64,000 nucleotides of DNA from Solirubrobacter pauli (GCF_003633755.1 NZ_RBIL01000001.1:231213-295212); one strand, 5' to 3'. Shown: positions 8,810-18,104, numbered from the stretch's first letter. The notes: generated from the letters alone by a model not told the origin. Program-made: numbers and translations.

Positions 8810-10195
8810 TTAGCTGCGACAGGGAGAGGCGCCGCCGTCGACCGGGCCGTCGAGCAGCCCGCCGAGCGACGGCCGGGGCCGCGGATCGGGGTTCGGGAGC
8901 ACGGAGCCGTTGCGCTCGACGTAGGTCCACCCCACGCCCTCGCGGGCGATCCGGTCGACCGCGGCGAGCAGCCGGTCGATGTCGTCGGCGCTCGTGCCGA
9001 CGCCGATGCTCGCGCGCACCGCCTGACCGGAGCCGCCGTCGCGCGCGACGAAGTGGTCCATCAGCGGGTGCGCGCAGAACGCGCCGTCACGGACGCCGAT
9101 GCCGTGCTCGGCGCCCAGCGCCGCCGCGAGCAGCGCCGGGTCAAGCCCTTCGACGTTGAAGCTGACCACGCCCACGCGGTCGCACGCGCCGCGCTCCCAC
9201 AGCTCGTACGTGCGCACGCCGTCGAGCGCGTCCAGACCGGTCAGCAGCCGGTCGAGCAACTCGAGCTCGTGCGCCACGATCTGGTCCCAGCCCGTCTGCT
9301 GGAGGGCGTTCACGGCGGCCGCGATCGCGAAGGCGCCGAGCGCGGCGGGCGTGCCGCCCTCGTGGCGCGCGGGGCCCGTGCCCCATTCCACGCCGTCGGC
9401 GGTGACGCGGCGCACTGCGCCGCCACCCGCCAGATAGGGCTGCCCGGCGTTGAGCCAGTCGGCCCGGCCGGCGAGCACGCCGGCGCCGTACGGCGCGTAG
9501 ACCTTGTGGCCGGAGAACGCGACGTAGTCGACGTCCAACGCGGTGATGTCCACCGGGCGGTGGGCCGCGAGCTGCGCGGCGTCCAGCGCGACCCGGGCGC
9601 CGTGCGCGTGGGCGAGCGCGACGATCTCCTCGATCGGCCACACCTCGCCCGTCACGTTCGAAGCCCCCGTCACGGACACCAGCGCGGGGCCGCCGCCCAG
9701 CGTGCGCAACGCGCGCTCCAGCGCGGCGAGCGCCTCGGCGGGGCTCGCCGGGATCCCGAGGTCGCGCACGTCGGCGCGACGCCACGGGAGGAGGTTCGCG
9801 TGGTGCTCGCCCGTGAAGGTGAGCACCGTCGCGCCCGCGGGCAGCGCACCCGCGAGCAGGTTGAAGGCGTCGGTGGTGTTGCGGGTGAACAGCACCAGGT
9901 CGTCCTCGCGGGTGCCCAGGAACTCGCCCACGAGCTCGCGCGCACGCGTGTACGCCTCAGTGCTCACCAGCGACGCGAACCCCGCGCCACGGTGCACGCT
10001 GCCGTAGTAGGGCAGCAACTCCTCGACCGCGGCGGCCACCGACTGCAGGGCCGGCGCGCTCGCCGCGTTGTCGAGGTTCGCGTACCGGACCCACTCGCCG
10101 TCCACGAGCGGGACCGAGAGGTCGTGACCGACGAGCTCCAGCAGGCCGTCACCGGCGCTGATGGACGTCTGGATGGGGGCCATGCTGGAGCTCAT
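8810..10195 (-). CDS. Class V aminotransferase, cysteine desulfurase (SufS/Csd)-like
   Basis: A 461-aa PLP enzyme. It has HHANLLPW (His stacking on PLP, about 131), ALDAAQLAAH (Asp 205), the Schiff-base Lys in FSGHKVYAPYG (about 231), and GVRDGAFCAHPLM with the persulfide-forming Cys (about 374) at the SufS position. So it probably takes sulfur from cysteine, giving alanine and a protein persulfide; no SufU/SufE or Fe-S scaffold gene is nearby. ATG 10195 is preferred over GTG 10204 because AGGA lies about 10 bases upstream of it and only 2 bases from the GTG. It is the last gene of a four-gene operon, 13 bases after the stop of the secreted thioredoxin-like gene, with no signal peptide (cytoplasmic). 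Confidence 0.8.
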   Translation of the reverse strand: MSSSMAPIQTSISAGDGLLELVGHDLSVPLVDGEWVRYANLDNAASAPALQSVAAAVEELLPYYGSVHRGAGFASLVSTEAYTRARELVGEFLGTREDDLVLFTRNTTDAFNLLAGALPAGATVLTFTGEHHANLLPWRRADVRDLGIPASPAEALAALERALRTLGGGPALVSVTGASNVTGEVWPIEEIVALAHAHGARVALDAAQLAAHRPVDITALDVDYVAFSGHKVYAPYGAGVLAGRADWLNAGQPYLAGGGAVRRVTADGVEWGTGPARHEGGTPAALGAFAIAAAVNALQQTGWDQIVAHELELLDRLLTGLDALDGVRTYELWERGACDRVGVVSFNVEGLDPALLAAALGAEHGIGVRDGAFCAHPLMDHFVARDGGSGQAVRASIGVGTSADDIDRLLAAVDRIAREGVGWTYVERNGSVLPNPDPRPRPSLGGLLDGPVDGGASPCRS

Positions 10196-10208
10196 CGGCG
10201 TCACGTTC

Positions 10209-12941
10209 CTACTTCTTGACCTTGATCGACTTCCCGGTCGCCTTGCCGGACTGGTACTTGGAGTCCCCCGGCCAGGTGATCGCGACCTTCCAGGTGCCCT
10301 TGGCCAGCTTCGGCACCGTGACGGTGACCGTGCCGCTCTTGAGCGTGCCCGTGACGGTCTTCGTGGTCTTGCCCTTGGTGAACTTGATCGTGACCTTGCC
10401 GCTGGCCTTGACCTGGCCCTTGGCGGTGCTGATCGTCACCGTGTACTTGCCGCTCTTCTTGCTCGTCGGCGCCTTCGAGAGCGTGCCGGCGACCTTGCTC
10501 ACCTTGGCCTTGGCCGTCGGCGTGACGATCGGGGCCGGCGTCGGCGTCGGCGTCGAGCCGGGGGTCACGTTCACCGGGGCCGGCGGGTCCTCGACCACCG
10601 GGGCCGGGTTGACCGTCAGCCTGCCGGACTCGGTGAACGCGTCGATGTCCTCATCACCCGCGTAGGTGAGCGTGAACTGGTACGTGCCCGCGGCGATGGC
10701 CGGAAGCGCGACCGAGGCCGCGTTGCCGGAGAGAGCACCGGCGCCCGACGCGATCTCCGTCGCCCCCGACTTCACGCTGACCGCGACGTTGCCGGTGACC
10801 GTGCGGCCGGCGGCGCTCGCGATCGTGACGCTCACCGACGGGGCGGTGGGCGCCGTGACCGGGTTCGCGGTCACGGTGCGCGTCGTGAACCTCGGGCCGC
10901 CCGGCAGGCCGCCGAAGAACACGTCCAGCTTGCGGATGAGGTTCTTGCCGCCCGCGACGCTGCCCGGCGTGGTCGGCAGCCCCCACGCGGTGAGGACCGT
11001 GGTCTTGCGGAGCTGAGCGACGTGCCAGGCGCCGACCACGGTCTTGAGGTGGGTGATCAGCGTCGCGTCCGTGTTCGCCTTCACCGCGGCCAGATAGGCC
11101 GTCTTGGCCGCAACGCTGCTGGCCGGCGTGCGGGCGGGCGTGAGCCAGTCGAGCGCGCCCGCGAGCGCCGTCGGACCGATCGGGATCGGGCTGGTGCCAG
11201 GGCTGGCGACGGTCACGGCCGTGTCGGTGTTGCTGACCGTCGCGGTGTCGCCGTCGACGAGGTACTGGGCGTCATCGGTGTCGATGCCCGTGTTCGGGAT
11301 GACCGTGCTGACGTCGGTCTTCCAGTTGAACGTCGCGAGGTCGGCGTTGATCTTGTTCCAGATCGGCGCGCCGGCCGGGAGCTGCGTCGCCGAGATGCCC
11401 AACTGGTTCGGCTTCGGGTTCGTGAACCACCACTGCGACATGTACTCCGTGTACTCGGAGACGGCGCCCGCGGCGTTCTTCTGGATCCACTGGCGGGTGA
11501 TGCCGCCGTTGGGCGCGTCGCCCGCCTTGGCCTGATGCGCGAGCAGGAACGGCACCTGGAGCTTCTTGGTCGTCTGCAGCGGCTTGGTGGTGTCACCGGC
11601 CGGATAGAAGGTGACCGACTGCGATGCGCCGCGGGCAGGGTCGTACTGCGTGACGATGTTGTTGAGGTACTGCTGGAGGACGTGGCCGTAGAGGAACGTC
11701 GGGTTCGCGTTCGCCAGCGCCGCCGTGCTGCCGTTGTTGGCGGTGTTGCGGGACTGGAACGGGTTGACCGCGCTCGTGGTCGAGCCGCCGACCTGACCGC
11801 CGTCGAGCACGGTGTCGAAGTTGAAGACGGTGACGTCGTGCTCCTGCGCGTCCTCGTTGATGAACGGCAGCACCGGGCGGGTGTTCGGGCACCACGTGCC
11901 GCCGAACAGGATCACCGCGTTGGCGTCGGTGCCGCTCTTGAGCAGGTCGACCAGCTCCGGGTAGGTGACCTGCTGGATCCGCCAGCCACCGTCGGCCGCG
12001 GCGTTGTCCGCGTCGGTGAGGACCGGAACCTCGGAGCCGCGATCGACGCGCGGGGCCTGCTCCTTCTGGCGGGCGTTGACCTCGGACTTCCACCAGGCGA
12101 ACTGGTCGAGCTCGTCGAGGGTCGCGGGACCGACCTTGCCGATCGCCGCGTTCACATCCGCGGCCGCCGCGGCGGTGCTCGCCTCGTCGGTGAGGTTGAC
12201 CCAGCTCACGACCTTGGCCGGCTGGGCCGTCGAGCCGTCCGGGGTGACCGTGTTGGCCTTGTCGTAGACGAAGAAGAAGCTGTCCGTCACGTCGGCGGGC
12301 GTCGCGGTCTTGTAGTCGTAGAGCGCGCCGCCGTTGACGTTGCCGACCTCGGTGCTGTAGCCCGCGGTGGCGCCGTAGTCGTTGACGGTGTTCGTGCCCG
12401 TGACGGTCTTGACGACCGCGGTCTCGCTCCCCACACCGGTGGCGGTCGCGGTCACGCCGTTGCCGAGGTACTGGCCGACGAGGTTCTTCCACGCGTGGCC
12501 GTACGTCGTCCGCGAATCCGCCGCGAGCTCGGTGATCGTCTCGGACTTGCGGATGTCGAGGGCGGGCACGGTGACGGTGCCGACCTTGACGCTGCCCGAC
12601 AGGTTCGGGTTGAACCAGTACACCTGCTTGACGCCGGCGGAGCTGGCAGCCGCCTCGACCGCGCGCGCCCGCTCGGCGAACGACGCGTCGCCCGCGGGAT
12701 CACCGATCAGGAAGGCGAACTGGCCGTCCTGCTGGAGCAGCCACTGGAACCGGTCGTACGTGATGGACTCGATCACCGGGCTGGTGTTCGACGTCGGCAA
12801 CCCGAGCGCGTGCTGCAGGAACGTCGCGTGGTTGTACTTCGTGGTCGTGGCGGCGTCGGCCGCGGTGGCCGTGAGCGGGATGACCGCAGCGGCAGCAGCC
12901 AGCGCAGCGACCATCCGCGCCCTCCGATGGGGGACGTGCAT
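10209..12941 (-). CDS. Exported 910-aa protein with thioredoxin-like WCPN motif and Ig-like C-terminus
   Basis: A signal peptide (cleavage near ADA-A, about 30) is followed by two regions resembling halves of a thioredoxin fold: ITYDRFQWLLQQDGQFAFLIG (first part about 60-110) and TYPELVDLL ... AVILFGGTWCPNTRPVLPF (about 327-360). The motif is W-C-P-N, so it lacks the second Cys of CxxC, and Cys351 appears to be the only cysteine in the protein. Later segments include an Ig-like/choice-of-anchor domain (VSVTIASAAGRTVTGNVAV, about 690-790), a Pro-rich linker and a basic beta domain (GKVTIKFTKGKTTKTVTG) at the end. AGGAGGAAGC precedes ATG 12941. It is gene three of an operon with a cystine-type importer and a cysteine desulfurase, suggesting an extracellular thiol/cystine-binding role; that is inference. 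Confidence 0.7.
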   Translation of the reverse strand: MHVPHRRARMVAALAAAAAVIPLTATAADAATTTKYNHATFLQHALGLPTSNTSPVIESITYDRFQWLLQQDGQFAFLIGDPAGDASFAERARAVEAAASSAGVKQVYWFNPNLSGSVKVGTVTVPALDIRKSETITELAADSRTTYGHAWKNLVGQYLGNGVTATATGVGSETAVVKTVTGTNTVNDYGATAGYSTEVGNVNGGALYDYKTATPADVTDSFFFVYDKANTVTPDGSTAQPAKVVSWVNLTDEASTAAAAADVNAAIGKVGPATLDELDQFAWWKSEVNARQKEQAPRVDRGSEVPVLTDADNAAADGGWRIQQVTYPELVDLLKSGTDANAVILFGGTWCPNTRPVLPFINEDAQEHDVTVFNFDTVLDGGQVGGSTTSAVNPFQSRNTANNGSTAALANANPTFLYGHVLQQYLNNIVTQYDPARGASQSVTFYPAGDTTKPLQTTKKLQVPFLLAHQAKAGDAPNGGITRQWIQKNAAGAVSEYTEYMSQWWFTNPKPNQLGISATQLPAGAPIWNKINADLATFNWKTDVSTVIPNTGIDTDDAQYLVDGDTATVSNTDTAVTVASPGTSPIPIGPTALAGALDWLTPARTPASSVAAKTAYLAAVKANTDATLITHLKTVVGAWHVAQLRKTTVLTAWGLPTTPGSVAGGKNLIRKLDVFFGGLPGGPRFTTRTVTANPVTAPTAPSVSVTIASAAGRTVTGNVAVSVKSGATEIASGAGALSGNAASVALPAIAAGTYQFTLTYAGDEDIDAFTESGRLTVNPAPVVEDPPAPVNVTPGSTPTPTPAPIVTPTAKAKVSKVAGTLSKAPTSKKSGKYTVTISTAKGQVKASGKVTIKFTKGKTTKTVTGTLKSGTVTVTVPKLAKGTWKVAITWPGDSKYQSGKATGKSIKVKK

Positions 12942-12995
12942 GCTTCCTCCTGTTGATGTCTATGTGTGGGTGCTGCGGGGTGCTGCGGTGAGAGA

Positions 12996-14111
12996 TCAGG
13001 CGCGGCGCCGGCGACCGAACAGCTGCTGGCGAACCTCGCCGAACGCGAGGCAGAAGAAGCCGAGCGCGACGAGGGCCACGAGGATCCCGACGCCGGCGAG
13101 CCGGCTCGGAGCCCCGGTCACGCCGTCCGCCACGAGCTTGTACGTCGGGGCGGCTGCGTCGTTCACGACCGAGGCGGTGCCGGCGACCACGCCGGAACCG
13201 GTGGCCGCCGCCGTGCCGGCCGGAGTGACGACGTTCGGGTCGCCGGGAACCGTGCCGGCTGTCGTCTCCGGCGTGCCGGTGGCGGCCGGATCCACGCTTC
13301 CGGGGTCCGGCGGCGCGGCGCCCACGGCGGTGGAGGTCGACGCGTCCGACGAGGGCGTGCTCGCGGCGGTCGCGCCCGGCGTCGCGCCGGCGCCGGCGCC
13401 GGTCGAGGCGCCCGACGTCGCGTTCGACGAGCCCTTGGTCGAAGCGGTCGATGTCGACGGAGCCGTGGTGCTCGAGGCCGTCGTCGTCGCCGACGATCCC
13501 GTGGACGAGGAGCGCTTCGTGCTCTGGCTCTTCGCCGTCGACGTCGTCTTCGTGCTCTGCGTCTTCGTCGTCTGCGTCTTCGTCGTCGGGCTCTTGGTCG
13601 TCGCCGCCGACCTCGTGGTCTGCGTCTGCGGCGTCGCGCTCTGCGTGCTCGGGGCCGTCGCCGCGGCGTTCGACGTGCCGCCGCTCGACGGCGCCGGGGT
13701 GGACGTGGCGGTCGTCGAGGGCGCGACCGTCGCGGCCGGCGTCGGGGTCGGGGTCTTCTGCTGCGAGACCCAGGTCTGGTACGAGCTGATGCGCGCCCAC
13801 TCCGACCACTTGGCGGTCTTGAGCAGGTTCCCGTCGCTGTCGTAGTAGAGGATCTCGCCCTGGGCGAAGTCGTACTGGACGCCCGGGATCGGCGTGCAGG
13901 CCTCGTCGTCGTATCCGGGCAGCGTGTCGCGCCCGTCCGTGAACGTCTGCCCGTCGATCGTGACCGTGACGGGGACCGGGTGCTCGGCGGGGTTCGTGAC
14001 GCCCTGCGCGTGAGCGGCAGGGGCGGCGCTGAGTACGGCGACGCCGACGACCGCGGCGGCCGTCCAACGACTCTTGAGGTTCACTGCCGTCCTTTTCTTG
14101 GGAGCGAGCAT
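12996..14111 (-). CDS. Membrane-anchored Thr/Ser-rich surface protein, 371 aa
   Basis: An N-terminal signal peptide (AAAVVGVAVLSAAPAAHAQ) leads to a ~90-aa globular part (VPVTVTIDGQTFTDG ... DEACTPIPGVQYDF ... WARISSYQTWVSQQ), then about 180 residues of Thr/Ser/Ala-rich low complexity, and finally a single TM helix (AGVGILVALVALGFFCLAFG) with the basic tail RQQLFGRRRRA. This is the layout of a cell-surface protein held by a C-terminal membrane anchor, the globular head carried away from the membrane on a stalk. Its ATG overlaps the TGA of the symporter gene by one base (TGATG), so translation is probably coupled. I do not recognise the head domain. Confidence 0.7.
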   Translation of the reverse strand: MLAPKKRTAVNLKSRWTAAAVVGVAVLSAAPAAHAQGVTNPAEHPVPVTVTIDGQTFTDGRDTLPGYDDEACTPIPGVQYDFAQGEILYYDSDGNLLKTAKWSEWARISSYQTWVSQQKTPTPTPAATVAPSTTATSTPAPSSGGTSNAAATAPSTQSATPQTQTTRSAATTKSPTTKTQTTKTQSTKTTSTAKSQSTKRSSSTGSSATTTASSTTAPSTSTASTKGSSNATSGASTGAGAGATPGATAASTPSSDASTSTAVGAAPPDPGSVDPAATGTPETTAGTVPGDPNVVTPAGTAAATGSGVVAGTASVVNDAAAPTYKLVADGVTGAPSRLAGVGILVALVALGFFCLAFGEVRQQLFGRRRRA

Positions 14112-15673
14112 CAGCTACGCACCAGCTCTGGGTTCGGAGCGTGCGGAGCGACGGGTTGGGGCTGGGCCGGCCACGGGCCGGCGACGGTGTGAGGCTGCGG
14201 CTGCGCGGGCCACGCGGTGGCGACGGGCTGCGGCTGCGGCTGCGCGGGCCACGCGGTGGCGACCGGCTGGGGTTGCGGCTGCGCCGGCCACCCGTGCGCC
14301 ACCGGCTGCGGCTGTGCCGGGCGCGGGGTGAGCACGTCGTCGTCCTCGACGAACTGGGCGCGGCCCTCGAAGATCGCGTCGTCGAGCATGCCGGTCTGCC
14401 GCGCGACGACCGTGGCGCTGACGGCGGCCGCGGTGACGTTGGTCGCCGTGCGCGCCATGTCGGCGATCACGCCGATCGGGATGGTCGCCGCGACGAACTC
14501 GAGCGGCAGGCCCGCCGCCGCCATCACCGTGGCCGCGGAGACCGTGGCCGCGCCGGGCACGCCGGCGACCCCGATCGAGACGACGATGCTGAGGATCGCC
14601 AGCAGCAGGTACTGCCCGGGCGAGTAGGCGAGGCCGTAGGCGTTGATGCCCCAGACGGCGATCAGGATCGGCCAGATGCCCGCGCAGCCGGGCATGCCGA
14701 TGTTGGCGCCGAGCGGTGCGGTGAAGTGCGCGATCTCCGGGTGCACGCCGACCTTGCGCGTGAGCTGGCCCGTGGTCACCGGCAGCGTGCCGATCGAGCT
14801 CTGGGTCGTGAACGCGGTGAGCTGGGCCGGGAAGATCTTGCGGAAGAACGCGACCGGCGACACGTTGGCGAACGAGGAGAGCAGGACCGAGTTGATGCCC
14901 CAGGTGTGGATCGTGCAGGCGGCCCACACGAGCACCAGCAGCCCGAGCAGCGACGTGAAGCTCTTGCCGAGGTTCGTGCTCATGCCGACCATGTGCGCCG
15001 TGAGCGCGACGATCGCGTACGGCGTCATCCGGATCACGTAGCTGACGACCTTGAAGACGACGAGCTTGAGCGCCTCGATCCCGTCAGCGAAGATCTTGAC
15101 CTTCTCGCCCTGCTTCTCGGCGAGCGAGAGGTAGGCGATCGAGATCGTGACCGCGATCAGGATGATCGGGATGATCGCGTTCGCGCTGAAGCTCCCGACC
15201 ACGTTGGTCGGGAAGAAGCTGACGACCACGTCGCCGAACTGCTGCACCTGGCCCGCGATGGTGTCCGAGGGGACCGCGCCGAGCTTGGCGCCGGTGCCGT
15301 CACCGGGGCGGAAGATGAACGCGAGCGCGAGCGCCAGGATGACGCCGAGCGCGTTGCTCAGCAGCAGCCAGAACGTGGACCGCAGGCCGATGCTCTTGAG
15401 CTTGGCGATCGTTCCCAGCGACGTCATCGCCGACACGATCGCGACGAGCACGAGCGGCGCCACGGTGGCGAGCAGGACGTTGATGTAGATCCGCCCGATC
15501 GGGTTGACCGCCTGGACGTGCTGCTCGGCGACGATGCCGATCGGAATGCCGATCGCCAACGCGAACAGCGCGATCACGCTGAAGTTCAGCGCGCGCTTGC
15601 GCATCCAGAAGATGACGCCCCAGCTGACCCCTACGGCGGCGAGCGTCGCCACGCTCGGCCAATCCCAGTTCAT
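14111..15673 (-). CDS. DAACS-family symporter, TcyP-like (L-cystine uptake)
   Basis: A 520-aa integral membrane protein of the dicarboxylate/amino acid:cation symporter family. Among DAACS members it looks most like TcyP cystine importers: the MRKRALNFSVIALFAL start, FTTQSSIGTLPVT (where glutamate carriers have SSSAATLP), GANIGMPGCAGIWP (TcyP has a GCAGIYP motif here), GVAGVPGAATVSA and DMARTATNVTAAA. This is from remembered family sequence; substrate is inferred. The last ~75 residues are an added cytoplasmic tail of four PAQPQPQPVA-type repeats, absent from TcyP. GGAGGGG lies 11 bases before ATG 15673. It heads the operon running to 8810. Confidence 0.8.
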   Translation of the reverse strand: MNWDWPSVATLAAVGVSWGVIFWMRKRALNFSVIALFALAIGIPIGIVAEQHVQAVNPIGRIYINVLLATVAPLVLVAIVSAMTSLGTIAKLKSIGLRSTFWLLLSNALGVILALALAFIFRPGDGTGAKLGAVPSDTIAGQVQQFGDVVVSFFPTNVVGSFSANAIIPIILIAVTISIAYLSLAEKQGEKVKIFADGIEALKLVVFKVVSYVIRMTPYAIVALTAHMVGMSTNLGKSFTSLLGLLVLVWAACTIHTWGINSVLLSSFANVSPVAFFRKIFPAQLTAFTTQSSIGTLPVTTGQLTRKVGVHPEIAHFTAPLGANIGMPGCAGIWPILIAVWGINAYGLAYSPGQYLLLAILSIVVSIGVAGVPGAATVSAATVMAAAGLPLEFVAATIPIGVIADMARTATNVTAAAVSATVVARQTGMLDDAIFEGRAQFVEDDDVLTPRPAQPQPVAHGWPAQPQPQPVATAWPAQPQPQPVATAWPAQPQPHTVAGPWPAQPQPVAPHAPNPELVRS

Positions 15674-15733
15674 AGTGCTCGTTGCCCCTCCGTTCGACCC
15701 GGCGCGACTGCCGCGGGAGGCTTAATCTACACG

Positions 15734-15755
15734 AACCTGATCGGGTTTTCAGGTT
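15734..15755. promoter_or_regulatory. Inverted repeat in the leader of the cystine-type operon
   Basis: AACCTGA ... TCAGGTT, a perfect 7-bp inverted repeat with an 8-base spacer, lies 61 bases upstream of the symporter ATG in a locally A/T-rich patch. It could be an operator or a small RNA hairpin. No known riboswitch core was recognised. Confidence 0.35.
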
Positions 15756-15870
15756 TTTCGTCTCGAACGTGCGTCCGGACGGCCCAGGGCGCGCTCATCT
15801 GCCCTGCGCGCGGCAAAGTAGCATTCCCCATCGTCTTTATCGACTTAGGCCGGTCGACCGGGTGATGGCG

Positions 15871-16623
15871 CTACGCGCTGCGGCTGACGGCCTCGGCCTC
15901 GGGCGCGCGGACGGCGTAGTCCAGATCCGGGCCGTCGGCCCGGCCGATCAGCCGCCAGCGCACGTCCACGTCGACCGCGTTGCCGAGCGTCACGTCGACC
16001 TCGTGGTGCAGCGCGAGCGAGACCACGCGACCGTCCTCGACGTCGAACTCGCGCGCGCCGGGCCGGCGACGGCGGCCGAGGACCGCGACGAGCGAGTCGA
16101 CCAGCGGGCGCCAGGTGACGATCCAGTCGCGCATGAGCCCGGTGCGGATCGCGAGGTCGAGGTGGCCGGGACCCCAGCGCGACGGCGGGATCTGGGTCGC
16201 CACCTGATAGCCGAACGCCCGCTGCGCTTTGACGCTGACGTCGGCGCAGCGGCCGCGCGCGGTGCGCCAGAGGTGCGGCTCGCCGTCGGACACGCCGACC
16301 GGGCCGATGCACAGCGTGCAGGTGTCCCCGTGCGCCTTGGTGGCGGACACGTAGCGGAGGTTCGGAAGCTGGAAGGCGATCGCGAGCGGCTCGAGGAGGC
16401 TCACGAGCGGGTTGCCGGCCAGCAGGTTCTCGTGCTCGGGCAGCGCGACGCCGACGTGGACGCCGAGCGGCATGTAGGTCGACTGCTGGCGGGCGGTCGC
16501 GAGGTACGGCTCGATCTGGGCCATGAACGGATCGACCCACTCGCGCGTGGTGCCGAGCTGCGCGGACCGGATGAACGAGCCGGCGGGCGGCGCGTAGCGG
16601 GTGAACTCGGGCACCGGCTGCAC
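15871..16623 (-). CDS. Uncharacterised protein, 250 aa
   Basis: A soluble protein with no signal peptide or TM segment. It opens MQPVPEFTRYAPPAGSFIRS from GTG 16623 (an uncommon start, but the frame is closed soon upstream) and has a compact Cys pair in KAHGDTCTLCIGPVGVSDGE, plus Trp/Arg-rich strands (HLWRTARGRCADVSVK). The CTLC pair could bind a metal or form a disulfide, but I do not recognise the family. It is divergent from the LCP gene; the 87 bases between them must hold both promoters. Confidence 0.65.
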   Translation of the reverse strand: MQPVPEFTRYAPPAGSFIRSAQLGTTREWVDPFMAQIEPYLATARQQSTYMPLGVHVGVALPEHENLLAGNPLVSLLEPLAIAFQLPNLRYVSATKAHGDTCTLCIGPVGVSDGEPHLWRTARGRCADVSVKAQRAFGYQVATQIPPSRWGPGHLDLAIRTGLMRDWIVTWRPLVDSLVAVLGRRRRPGAREFDVEDGRVVSLALHHEVDVTLGNAVDVDVRWRLIGRADGPDLDYAVRAPEAEAVSRSA

Positions 16624-16710
16624 CCTACAAAGCTCGTCGCGCGGGCTCGCCGGTCGGCGCGGCGCTCAAGCCCGCGGCGCACGCCGCCGAGATCAAGGGG
16701 TAGTCCCTCG

Positions 16711-18069
16711 ATGCCCGCGCCTCCCTCCCACCGCGGCGCGCTCGGTCGCCTGCTGGCCGCGTGCGCGATCGTCTTCGCCTGCTGCGCCGGCGGGGTCGTC
16801 GCCGTCGGCGCGACCGAGCTGCACGCGACCGCCCGCGCGCTCGAGGCGCAGCCGCGTGTCGACCTCGGCGAGGACGGCGGCGTCGTCACGTCGACGACCA
16901 CCGGCGGCGGCGACGACGACACGCACGCCGACGGCCGGACGATCCTGCTGATCGGGTCCGACCACCGCGCGAAGGCCGCGGCGCGCGACGCGCGGTCGGA
17001 CACGATGATGCTCGTGCGGCTCAGCCCGCGGGCGAAGGCGGTGTCCGTGCTGTCGGTGCCGCGCGACCTGCAGGTGCAGATCCCGGGCAAGGGCACCGCG
17101 AAGCTCAACGCCGCCTACGCCTACGGCGGCGTGCCGCTCGCGGTCAAGACCCTGCGCGCCGTGCTCGGCACCCGCATCGACCACGTGATCGACGTCGACT
17201 TCGCCGGCTTCCACGCGCTCGTCGACGAGCTCGGCTGCGTCTACGCCGACGTGGACCGCCGCTACTTCAACCGCAACGACGGCACCGCGGCCACGAACTA
17301 CGCCTCGATCGACATCCGGGCGGGCTACCAGCGCCTGTGCGGCGCCGACGCGCTCGACTACGTCCGCTACCGCCATGGCGACAACGACCTCGTGCGCGCC
17401 GCCCGCCAGCAGGACTTCCTGCGCCAGGCCCGGACGCAGATCGGCGTCGCCGACCTGCTCGGCGACCGCCACGCGCTCCTACGCCTGCTCGGCCGGCACA
17501 CCCGGACGGACATCCGCGGCTCCAAGCAGGTCACCGCGCTCGCCAAGCTCGTGGTCGCCGCGGCCGACAAGCCCGTCGTCCAGGTGCCGTTCCCGGCGAC
17601 GATCGGGCCGAGCTACGTGTACGCCGAGCCGGCCGTGATCGAGCGCACCGTCCACCGCTTCCTGCACCCGGCGGCGACGGTCCCCGCGCACGCGACCGGC
17701 GCCAAGCCGAAGCCCAAGCGCGCCCGCACGCGCACCCGCACCCACCTACCCGCCGTGCAAGAGCAGACGAGCCGCACGTACACGGTCAAGGACGCCCAGG
17801 GCACGTCCCACCGCGCACGTCGCCGCACCTTCCGGATCGCCGTCGGCGAGTACTACGGCGTCCAGACCCTCGACTGGCCGGACCCGCCGATCCTCGCCGC
17901 GCCGCACGAGGAACGCACCCTCGGCGGCCGCACCTTCAGCCTCTACTACGACGGCACGCAGCTCCGCCGCGTGGCGCTTCAGACCGGCGACGGCACGGCC
18001 TGGGTGTCGAACACGCTCACGCTGCGCCTGACCAACGCGCAGATGCTCAGGCTCGCACGGAGGCTCTAG
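16711..18069 (+). CDS. LytR-CpsA-Psr (LCP) family cell-wall glycopolymer ligase
   Basis: A 452-aa protein with an N-terminal TM/signal-anchor (LGRLLAACAIVFACCAGGVV). The LCP domain carries ILLIGSDHR, SDTMMLVRLSPR, VSVLSVPRDLQVQIPG, KLNAAYAYGG, VDFAGFHALVDELG and ALDYVRYRHGDNDLVRAARQQ, i.e. the acidic and arginine residues that bind the polyprenyl pyrophosphate. LCP proteins transfer teichoic acid-like or arabinogalactan polymers from a lipid carrier to peptidoglycan outside the membrane. A basic linker (PKPKRARTRTRT) and a ~110-aa C-terminal beta domain (TYTVKDAQGTSHRARR ... TFSLYYDGTQLRR) follow. ATG 16711 has AAGGGG 11 bases upstream; the open frame before it overlaps the divergent gene and is not coding. 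Confidence 0.9.
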   Translation: MPAPPSHRGALGRLLAACAIVFACCAGGVVAVGATELHATARALEAQPRVDLGEDGGVVTSTTTGGGDDDTHADGRTILLIGSDHRAKAAARDARSDTMMLVRLSPRAKAVSVLSVPRDLQVQIPGKGTAKLNAAYAYGGVPLAVKTLRAVLGTRIDHVIDVDFAGFHALVDELGCVYADVDRRYFNRNDGTAATNYASIDIRAGYQRLCGADALDYVRYRHGDNDLVRAARQQDFLRQARTQIGVADLLGDRHALLRLLGRHTRTDIRGSKQVTALAKLVVAAADKPVVQVPFPATIGPSYVYAEPAVIERTVHRFLHPAATVPAHATGAKPKPKRARTRTRTHLPAVQEQTSRTYTVKDAQGTSHRARRRTFRIAVGEYYGVQTLDWPDPPILAAPHEERTLGGRTFSLYYDGTQLRRVALQTGDGTAWVSNTLTLRLTNAQMLRLARRL

Positions 18070-18104
18070 TCTGGCCTCTCGCGCGTGCGGGAATCGATCA
18101 AGAC

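Noticed and set aside
15674..15870. Riboswitch (SAM or cysteine type) in the leader of the cystine-type operon.
   Set aside because: There is a small inverted repeat and a GC hairpin, but no conserved riboswitch core could be recognised.
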